DNA of 7,076 nt, from NCBI GenBank assembly GCA_002171675.1, contig NHDX01000019.1, positions 6,175 to 13,250 on the forward strand, written 5' to 3'. Position 1 is the stretch's first letter. Each line of letters opens with the position of its first letter. The notes under the pieces were generated by a model. The model was not told where the DNA came from, searched no databases, and was given only the letters and a program-made list of their open reading frames with translations. Both the position numbers and the translations under genes were made by a program. This document shows, piece by piece, positions 1-5,559 of the stretch. The stretch is from Chloroflexi bacterium TMED70. GTDB lineage: Bacteria > Chloroflexota > Dehalococcoidia > Lucifugimonadales > Lucifugimonadaceae.

Positions 1-12
1 CTTAAGAAAACT

Positions 13-42
13 ATGAAAGAAAAATGTATCCATTAATATAAT
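13..42 (+). promoter_or_regulatory. Putative sigma70-type promoter of the xer-efp-formyltransferase cluster
   Basis: A perfect TATAAT -10 hexamer lies at 37-42. A 4-of-6 match to the -35 box (ATGAAA, 13-18) lies 18 nt upstream. Transcription would begin near 49-50, giving a leader of about 60 nt before the recombinase ATG at 109. The site faces the first gene of a co-directional cluster that has no other obvious upstream signal. In DNA this AT-rich, TATAAT-like strings arise often by chance, so the call rests on the exact -10, the spacing and the position. Confidence 0.35.
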
Positions 43-50
43 TTTCTTTC
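15..50. repeat. Imperfect 36-nt inverted repeat (hairpin or operator candidate)
   Basis: GAAAGAAAA (15-23) is the exact reverse complement of TTTTCTTTC (42-50). After one A/A mismatch (24/41), pairing continues 25-29 with 36-40, including one G-T wobble, leaving a 6-nt centre CCATTA (30-35). That gives 14 paired positions around one mismatch. The element spans the spacer and -10 of the putative promoter. It could be an operator, a cruciform or hairpin, or a two-arm recombinase site. The arms do not match the dif consensus well, and no T-run typical of a terminator follows on the plus strand. Confidence 0.5.
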
Positions 51-108
51 GCATACGTAAAATTTTTCACTTATACATTTATATTTTTTTTATTATTATT
101 TATTTAAT

Positions 109-984
109 ATGAGAAATAATAATAAAATGATAAAACTTCAAAATTTATATCTTGAAGAAAATTACAATTTATCCATATACACATTAAGAAATAAAAAAAA
201 TGATATAGATAAATTTATAAATTTCATGGGTATAAATAAAAATAAAAATCTAAGTTTAGATTTACTTAGAAAATTTCTCAGTGAATCAAATGAGATTTAC
301 TCAAAAAAATCTATTCTTAGAATAATTTCAAATTTGAAATCTTTTTTTGATTATTTAGTAAAAAATTCATTCCTTGAAAATAATTTATTTAATGAAATAA
401 ATAACCCTAAAATAGAAAAAAATTTACCCAATATTGCTACCATAAACGAGATTGATAAATTAATTGATATTATTAGCGAATCAAATAAATTAGGAACTAG
501 AGATAGAGCTATAATTGAGCTTATTTATGCTGCTGGACTAAGAGTTTCTGAAGCTCAATCTATAAATTTAGAAGATATTGATTTTGAAATTAATCAAGCA
601 ATAATTTTTGGAAAAGGGAAAAAATATAGATCAGTAATTTTTGGAGATAAAACTAAAATTGTATTAAGAAATTATGCAAAAAAAAGAAATCCCATAAACG
701 AAAAGACTAAAGCTTTTTTTCTAAATAACAAAGGAGAAAGATTATCAATTAGAACTATACAGCATATAGTAAAAAAACATATGAAAGCAGCTGGTTTAAA
801 TCCAGATTTTCATACTCATACTCTCAGACATTCATTTGCTACTCATCTTATGGATGGGGGAGCGGATTTAAGAGTTGTACAAGAATTATTAGGGCACTCA
901 TCACCTAAAACTACAGAAATATATACACACATTTCTGTAGAAAAATCTCGAGAAATATATACAAAAGCTCATCCAAAAGCTTAG
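109..984 (+). CDS. xerC/xerD-like: Tyrosine recombinase, XerC/XerD family
   Basis: This is a site-specific recombinase that likely resolves chromosome dimers at a dif site during division, acting on DNA through a covalent 3'-phosphotyrosine intermediate. At 291 aa it matches the usual Xer length (about 295-300). The N-terminal SAM-like core-binding domain covers roughly residues 7-100 and the catalytic domain about 110-285. The full catalytic set is visible: R145 in A-G-L-R-V-S-E, K169 in G-K-G-K-K, H237 and R240 in H-T-L-R-H-S-F, H263 in L-G-H-S-S and the nucleophile Y272 in I-Y-T-H. The ATG at 109 has no Shine-Dalgarno sequence. An in-frame ATG at 127 (M7) is an alternative start. It leads a plus-strand cluster, 29 nt ahead of efp. 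XerC and XerD cannot be told apart by eye. An integron or phage integrase is less likely given the compact Xer architecture and housekeeping context. Confidence 0.9.
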   Translation: MRNNNKMIKLQNLYLEENYNLSIYTLRNKKNDIDKFINFMGINKNKNLSLDLLRKFLSESNEIYSKKSILRIISNLKSFFDYLVKNSFLENNLFNEINNPKIEKNLPNIATINEIDKLIDIISESNKLGTRDRAIIELIYAAGLRVSEAQSINLEDIDFEINQAIIFGKGKKYRSVIFGDKTKIVLRNYAKKRNPINEKTKAFFLNNKGERLSIRTIQHIVKKHMKAAGLNPDFHTHTLRHSFATHLMDGGADLRVVQELLGHSSPKTTEIYTHISVEKSREIYTKAHPKA

Positions 985-1001
985 AATTAAACTATCAAAA
1001 T

Positions 1002-1007
1002 AAGGAG
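1002..1007 (+). promoter_or_regulatory. Strong ribosome binding site of efp
   Basis: AAGGAG lies 6 nt before the ATG at 1014. It is the best Shine-Dalgarno sequence on the plus strand and fixes the efp start. It contrasts with the leading recombinase gene, which has none, so efp is probably the best-translated gene of this cluster. Confidence 0.85.
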
Positions 1008-1013
1008 TTAAAT

Positions 1014-1574
1014 ATGACAATATCTTCAGGAGAAATAAAGAGAAATATGACAATTTTGTTGCAAGATGAAATATATCAAATTCTTGAATGGCAACATAGA
1101 CAAGCTCCCAAGGCTCCTCCTACATTAACTTTGAAACTAAGACACATACAATCAGGAAATGTATATGAAAAGAAAGTACCAGGGAATCAAAAATTACAAC
1201 TGGCACCAACCGAAAATAGAGAAGCTCAGTATTTATATCAAGATAAAGATTTATACGTCTTTATGGATAATGAAAACTTTGAACAATATGAATTAACAAA
1301 CGAATTAATTGGAGATTCATCAAAATTTTTATCTGAAGGTAATAATATTTCTATAATTTTCTTAGAATCAAATCCTTTAGCCATTGAGCTTCCTTCATCA
1401 ATTATTATGACTATAGAAAGTACAGATATTGGATTAAAGGGGGATACCCAATCAGGAGCAACAAAGCCTGCTACTACGACATCAGGGCTTACACTTCAGG
1501 TTCCATTATTTATTGATTCAGGAGAAAAAATAAATGTTTCTACTAGTGATGGATCTTATTTAGGTAGATCATAA
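1014..1574 (+). CDS. efp: Translation elongation factor P
   Basis: EF-P binds between the ribosomal P and E sites and speeds peptide-bond formation at consecutive prolines. The 186-aa length fits the family (E. coli 188). Three beta-barrel domains are expected: KOW-like about 1-63, OB about 64-127 and C-terminal OB about 128-186. The C-terminal family signature is clear: T-K-P-A-T-T-T-S-G (150-158), then V-P-L-F-I-D-S-G-E (163-171) and terminal Y-L-G-R. A-Q-Y-L-Y (71-75) and Y-V-F-M-D (81-85) are also typical. The domain I tip, normally P-G-K-G or P-G-R-G, reads A-P-K-A-P-P (31-36). Lys33 aligns with the functional Lys/Arg, but prolines flank it and the glycines are lost. No modification enzyme (EpmA/EpmB, EarP or YmfI type) is encoded in the window. 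The next gene begins 2 nt after the stop, suggesting translational coupling. Confidence 0.93.
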   Translation: MTISSGEIKRNMTILLQDEIYQILEWQHRQAPKAPPTLTLKLRHIQSGNVYEKKVPGNQKLQLAPTENREAQYLYQDKDLYVFMDNENFEQYELTNELIGDSSKFLSEGNNISIIFLESNPLAIELPSSIIMTIESTDIGLKGDTQSGATKPATTTSGLTLQVPLFIDSGEKINVSTSDGSYLGRS

Positions 1575-1576
1575 GA

Positions 1577-2311
1577 ATGAAAATGTCTAAAAAAAAATCT
1601 GTAGGTTGGTTATCTACAGGTAATGGAGAAGGGTCTCTAGGTTTATTAAAAAAAGGTTTAGAGCTTGTTAATGAAAATAAAATAGAAATCAAATATATAT
1701 TTACTAATAGGGAATCAGGAGAAAAAAAAGGCTCTGACAGATTTATAGATTTTGCTAAAAAAAATAATATAAAAGTTATTTCCTATTCTTCTCAAAAATA
1801 CAAAAAAATAAAAAATTCAGATTGGAAAAATCTTAGAACTATTTATGATGAAGAAGTTCTTAAAAAAATAAATCCCTTCAAAGTAGACTTTATAGTAGCT
1901 GCAGGTTACATGCTTTTTTCACCAATAATTTGTCAACATTATAAAATACTTAATATTCATCCAGCTTTACCAGATGGGCCTAAAGGAACTTGGAAAAATG
2001 TAATTAAGGAATTAATTAAAAAAGAATCAAAATTTTCAGGTGTTTCATTACATCTTATGACTCCCGATTTAGATGAGGGGCCGAATCTTAGTTTTTGTAA
2101 ATTTTCAATATATGACAACAATTTACATGAATATTGGGAGGATGCAAAAAAGTATCCAAATTCTATTGAAGAAACCAAATTATTCAAAACAATAAGAGAG
2201 ATTATTGTAAAAAATGAAAGAAATCTACTGGTAGAAACATTAAATAAAATATCTTCCAATGAAATCAATATAGATAAACCGAATCAATATGATTTAAGTG
2301 ATAGTTTTTAG
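1577..2311 (+). CDS. PurN-like formyltransferase (phosphoribosylglycinamide formyltransferase family)
   Basis: By family this is a 10-formyltetrahydrofolate-dependent formyltransferase, most likely the PurN step of purine synthesis (GAR to formyl-GAR). The catalytic trio is present: N126 and H128 in N-I-H-P and D166 in D-L-D-E-G-P. The N-terminal S-T-G-N-G-E-G-S stretch (13-20) sits where PurN has its S-G-x-G-S-N phosphate loop. The protein departs from textbook PurN in several ways. At 244 aa it is longer (E. coli 212), N-I-H-P is followed by A-L-P-D-G-P-K-G-T-W in place of the S-L-L-P-x-Y-x-G-x-H-x-H region, and it has a polar C-terminal extension. I recall similar proteins in Chloroflexota genomes, annotated as PurN or as a formyltransferase family protein. 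The ATG at 1577 lies 2 nt after the efp stop with a weak AGGT 11 nt upstream. An ATG at 1583 (M3) is the alternative. The exact substrate is inferred. Confidence 0.75.
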   Translation: MKMSKKKSVGWLSTGNGEGSLGLLKKGLELVNENKIEIKYIFTNRESGEKKGSDRFIDFAKKNNIKVISYSSQKYKKIKNSDWKNLRTIYDEEVLKKINPFKVDFIVAAGYMLFSPIICQHYKILNIHPALPDGPKGTWKNVIKELIKKESKFSGVSLHLMTPDLDEGPNLSFCKFSIYDNNLHEYWEDAKKYPNSIEETKLFKTIREIIVKNERNLLVETLNKISSNEINIDKPNQYDLSDSF

Positions 2312-2315
2312 AAAA

Positions 2316-3581
2316 TCAAGCAGCTTCTTTCAAACCAATAACTTTCAATAAATCTCCATTTTCAGAAGTTAATTCAATGACATTTTTATTATTTTTTGAA
2401 TCAAACTTAACATAACATTTTGAAACATTATTAGAAGTTGGAATTTCAAACATTACATCCAATAAGAGTTTTTCAAGTATAGATTTTAGAGCTCTTGCAC
2501 CATTCTTTTCCTCTAGAGCTTCTTTCGCTACATGATCTAAAGAAAGATCATCAAAGAGCAATTCTACGTCATCAAGTGTAAATAATTTTTGGTACTGATT
2601 AATTAGAGAGTTTTTTGGTTCTTTCAATATTTTCAATAAATCTGAATGAGTTAATTCTTTCAAACTAACAATTGAAGCAATTCTTCCAACGAACTCAGGT
2701 ATAAATCCAAAATTTAAGATATCTTCTGTATCAACTTTTCCATCAATCAATGATGTACTCTTTTTTGTTGAAATATTTTCAAAACCTATAGATTTATTAT
2801 TAATTCTTTGATCAATTAGAAAATCTAATCCTTCAAATGCTCCACCCAAAATGAACAGTATACCTGTAGTGTCAATTTGGAGAAAATCTTGTTCAGGGTG
2901 CTTCCTACCACCTTTTCTGGGGACATTTACCACAGTGCCTTCAAGGATTTTTAACAAGGATTGTTGAGTACCCTCTCCTAATTCTTTTGTTAATGAAGGA
3001 TTAGCTCCCTTTTTAGCTATTTTATCAATCTCATCAATATAAATTATTCCTTTTTGAGTTCTTTCAATATCTCCATCAGAAGCTTGATATAAGCTCAACA
3101 GTATATTTTCAACATCCTCTCCTACATAACCTGCTTCTGTTAATGAAGTTGCATCAGAAATACTAAATGGAACGTCTAAAATTCTTGATAAAGTTTGAGC
3201 TAAATAAGTTTTACCTGATCCAGTAGATCCTACTAAAAGAATATTTGACTTTTGTATTTCTACATCTTTATCATCTTCAGACATTAATCTCTTGTAGTGA
3301 TTATATACTGCAACTGAAAGTACTTTTTTTGCATGATTTTGACCAATAACATACTCACTCAATAAGTTAAAAATTTCTTTAGGAGTTTTATTAAAAGTTA
3401 TTTCATCCTTACTGTTAGTTGAATAAAATTCTTCAGAATTAGAATCAAATCCAGTATGTATATAGTCAAAACAATTAATACAAAAATACAAAGAGACTTT
3501 GGGATAACCAAATCTTTCCCCTGGAAATGCTCTTATTTCATCAGGTGATTCATAAATTTTATTGCATAAAGTGCATTGCAT
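2316..3581 (-). CDS. clpX: ATP-dependent Clp protease, unfoldase subunit ClpX
   Basis: ClpX is an AAA+ hexamer that recognises tagged proteins, unfolds them and threads them into ClpP. The 421-aa length is typical. In order: zinc-binding domain with C3, C6, C34 and C37; Walker A G-S-T-G-S-G-K-T (118-125); pore-1 loop G-Y-V-G (151-154); Walker B Y-I-D-E-I-D (181-186); R-K-H loop (226-228); ClpP-docking I-G-F (265-267); arginine finger in E-F-V-G-R (R300); sensor-2 G-A-R (361-363). All key motifs are intact. The spacing between the two Cys pairs is 27 residues, against 18 in E. coli ClpX. The ATG at 3581 is well fixed, because an in-frame stop lies just upstream at 3594-3596. It starts 5 nt after the clpP stop with only a weak purine-rich RBS, so coupling to clpP is likely. 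The C-terminus is E-A-A. Confidence 0.97.
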   Translation of the reverse strand: MQCTLCNKIYESPDEIRAFPGERFGYPKVSLYFCINCFDYIHTGFDSNSEEFYSTNSKDEITFNKTPKEIFNLLSEYVIGQNHAKKVLSVAVYNHYKRLMSEDDKDVEIQKSNILLVGSTGSGKTYLAQTLSRILDVPFSISDATSLTEAGYVGEDVENILLSLYQASDGDIERTQKGIIYIDEIDKIAKKGANPSLTKELGEGTQQSLLKILEGTVVNVPRKGGRKHPEQDFLQIDTTGILFILGGAFEGLDFLIDQRINNKSIGFENISTKKSTSLIDGKVDTEDILNFGFIPEFVGRIASIVSLKELTHSDLLKILKEPKNSLINQYQKLFTLDDVELLFDDLSLDHVAKEALEEKNGARALKSILEKLLLDVMFEIPTSNNVSKCYVKFDSKNNKNVIELTSENGDLLKVIGLKEAA

Positions 3582-3586
3582 AAAAT

Positions 3587-4222
3587 TTATTTCTTAGATG
3601 ATTTTGATTTTGAACCTTCAGGATAAATTACTTCATCAACAACACCATATCCAACTGCCTGTTCAGCATCTAACCAAAAATCTCTATCTTCATCTTTTCT
3701 TATTTTAGATAATGATTGACCAGTATGCTGGGACATAATTTTTGCTAATTTTTCATTTATTCTTTGCATCTCTCTAAAGTTTATTTCAACATCAGCAATA
3801 GTACCGCCTCCTCCTCCAGAAACACTATGCATCATCATAGTTGAGTTGGGAAGAGCATATCTCTTACCTTTTGCACCAGCTGTTAACAAAACAACACCCA
3901 TACTAGCTGATAAACCAACAGAGTATGTGCAAACATCGTTTGGAATCATTTGCATAGTGTCATATATTGATAATCCTGCATAAACAGAACCACCTGGTGA
4001 ATTAATATATAAATTTATATCTTTTTCTGGATCTTCTCTAGATAGGTACAATAATTGTGCTACTATCGTATTTGAAACGAAGTCATTTACAGGTGTTCCT
4101 AAAAAAATAATTCTTTCTTTAAGAAGTAAAGAAAAAATGTCGTAGGTTGCCCTGTCACCTCGTGAGGTAGTCTCAATTACTGAAGGAATTATTGATTGTG
4201 GATTATGGATTTCTGGATTCAA
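3587..4222 (-). CDS. clpP: ATP-dependent Clp protease, proteolytic subunit ClpP
   Basis: ClpP is a serine protease forming a two-ring tetradecamer that degrades chains fed by ClpX. The 211-aa protein carries the catalytic triad: S107 in S-A-S-M-G, H132 in M-M-M-H, and D181 in D-R-D-F. The N-terminal axial-loop region I-P-S-V-I-E (12-17) and K-E-R-I-I-F-L-G (35-42) are characteristic. N-S-P-G-G-S-V (74-80) is the oxyanion and substrate-binding strand. The start codon is TTG, not ATG, and is supported by a perfect AAGGAG 7 nt upstream. The first 10 residues could be a short processed propeptide. After H132 the usual Q-P-L/S-G-G segment is replaced by S-V-S plus five glycines. The C-terminus ends in a Ser/Lys-rich tail. 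It lies 41 nt after tig and 5 nt before clpX, the common tig-clpP-clpX order. Confidence 0.97.
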   Translation of the reverse strand: MNPEIHNPQSIIPSVIETTSRGDRATYDIFSLLLKERIIFLGTPVNDFVSNTIVAQLLYLSREDPEKDINLYINSPGGSVYAGLSIYDTMQMIPNDVCTYSVGLSASMGVVLLTAGAKGKRYALPNSTMMMHSVSGGGGGTIADVEINFREMQRINEKLAKIMSQHTGQSLSKIRKDEDRDFWLDAEQAVGYGVVDEVIYPEGSKSKSSKK

Positions 4223-4229
4223 TTTAGTA

Positions 4230-4235
4230 CTCCTT
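4230..4235 (-). promoter_or_regulatory. Strong ribosome binding site of clpP (selects a TTG start)
   Basis: Read on the minus strand, AAGGAG lies 7 nt before the TTG at 4222. It sits in the 41-nt tig-clpP gap, the largest gap in the minus-strand cluster. It is the decisive evidence for the non-ATG start of clpP, since no in-frame ATG exists near the conserved N-terminus. Confidence 0.85.
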
Positions 4236-4263
4236 ATATTATTATTAATGTTACTAAAAATTC

Positions 4264-5550
4264 TTATTTTTTGCGATTCTTCGAAGAAGATTTAGCTACA
4301 TTTATCAAGTGTTCAACACTCTTTCTTCGTTTAATATTATTTTCTACAATTTTCTTTAAACTTTCATCATCAGCTAAATTTTGATCTTTGTATTGCTCTT
4401 TTATTATTTTTATTTCATCATCTATGTCTTTTTTATTAGCATTGATATTTTCTAACTTAATAACTTCTTCAATTATTAAGAGTTTTTGTAATTCTTTCTC
4501 AGATGATTCTAGAGATTCTTGATAAAATTCTTCTCTAGATTTGTTGATAGCTTTAAGGTAATCATCAAATTCCATTCTATATTGAGAAATAGATCTCATT
4601 CTATCCTCAATAATAAGATCTGCAGATCTTTGTATTTGTATCTCAGATATTTGAAATTTGGAAAGTTTTATTAAATCATCAATAATTTGTGTTTCTAAGT
4701 CTAGATTATATTTATAGTCGTTCTCAGCTGTAATTTCTTTTTTTATTTGATCTTGAAAATCTTTTATACCTTTTATATCAGGGTTTATTTCTTTCAAAAA
4801 TTCATCACTTAATTTTGGAGTAACTTTCTCTTGTATGTCCAAACATTCCACTTCAAATTTTACATTCTTCCCTTGCAAATCTTCTTCTTTCCAATCTAAA
4901 GGAAGAGTCAATGTAAATTTTTTCTTTTCATTCTTTGAAATTCCTTTAATATTTTCTGCTACACCAGGAGCAATTAAATTACTATTTTCCGCCGCATAAA
5001 AGTCAAACTCATGCTCGTTCATAATCTCTTTGCCTTCATATGATGCAGTAAGATTTATTTTCGCAAATCCAGGAAAATCTAACTTAGATTCAGATGATTC
5101 CCAAGTGGATCTTGATTCTAAAATTCTATTTATTGTTTCTTCTATTTTCTTTTTAGTTATTCTTTCCTTAGAAACTTTTGTCTTAATAGATTTATAATCT
5201 CCAACCTCAACTTCAGGCATAAGGGGTACCATTAAATTAATTTTTAGCTTAGGCTCTCTTTCAAGAATATCGACCTTAGGAGCACAAGGGTATTCTAATT
5301 TTTGTTCATCTAAAACTGTGGGGATAACTTCTTGAATTATCGGATCTAAACTATTTTCTAGAATATAATCTTTGCCATACTGAGACTCAATAAGGCTATA
5401 AGGAGCTTTTCCTTTTCTAAATCCAGGAATATTTACTGACTGAGATATTTTACTGGCTGCAGTTTTCAAATGCTTGTTTACAACAAAGTCATCAATAGTT
5501 ATCTCTATATCAACCTGTTTATTTTTTTCAGGCTTAACATCTATGTTCAT
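4264..5550 (-). CDS. tig: Trigger factor, ribosome-associated chaperone and peptidyl-prolyl isomerase
   Basis: Trigger factor docks at the ribosome exit tunnel and shields nascent chains. The 428-aa length nearly equals E. coli TF (432). The ribosome-binding domain spans about 1-115 and carries the signature G-F-R-K-G-K-A-P (43-50), in which F-R-K contacts ribosomal protein uL23. A FKBP-type PPIase domain follows at about 156-240. The helical, SurA-like C-terminal arms run about 115-155 and 245-428, rich in charged residues. The tail S-S-S-K-N-R-K-K is strongly basic. The PPIase sequence is diverged, so isomerase activity is uncertain. The ATG at 5550 lies 9 nt after the aspS stop. Its weak Shine-Dalgarno AGG (5559-5561) overlaps that stop, so translation is probably coupled to aspS. 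clpP follows 41 nt downstream. Confidence 0.95.
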   Translation of the reverse strand: MNIDVKPEKNKQVDIEITIDDFVVNKHLKTAASKISQSVNIPGFRKGKAPYSLIESQYGKDYILENSLDPIIQEVIPTVLDEQKLEYPCAPKVDILEREPKLKINLMVPLMPEVEVGDYKSIKTKVSKERITKKKIEETINRILESRSTWESSESKLDFPGFAKINLTASYEGKEIMNEHEFDFYAAENSNLIAPGVAENIKGISKNEKKKFTLTLPLDWKEEDLQGKNVKFEVECLDIQEKVTPKLSDEFLKEINPDIKGIKDFQDQIKKEITAENDYKYNLDLETQIIDDLIKLSKFQISEIQIQRSADLIIEDRMRSISQYRMEFDDYLKAINKSREEFYQESLESSEKELQKLLIIEEVIKLENINANKKDIDDEIKIIKEQYKDQNLADDESLKKIVENNIKRRKSVEHLINVAKSSSKNRKK

Positions 5551-5559
5551 TATTTCAAC

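Noticed and set aside
1..36. Short open stretch ending in TAA at 34-36, possibly the 3' end of an upstream plus-strand gene
   Set aside because: Only 11 codons are visible, with no recognisable sequence, and the stretch overlaps the promoter-like and inverted-repeat region.
19..46. Possible dif site (two 11-nt arms around a 6-nt centre)
   Set aside because: The geometry fits, but the arms lack the conserved bases of known dif half-sites; kept only as a possible operator or hairpin.
35..61. Possible minus-strand promoter (TTTACG and TATATT)
   Set aside because: The 15-nt spacing is poor, AT-rich DNA gives many chance hits, and no gene is seen to the left.
1957..2268. 103-aa open frame opposite the formyltransferase gene
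   Set aside because: It is a shadow of a well-supported coding frame, with no RBS and no recognisable motif.
2290..2318. Hairpin TGATTT...AAATCA as a bidirectional terminator
   Set aside because: Only 6 AT-rich pairs with a 17-nt loop and no proper T-run; too weak to call.
4196..4384. 62-aa plus-strand open frame over the clpP/tig junction
   Set aside because: It lies antisense to both conserved genes and the sequence looks like a hydrophobic antisense translation of AT-rich DNA.
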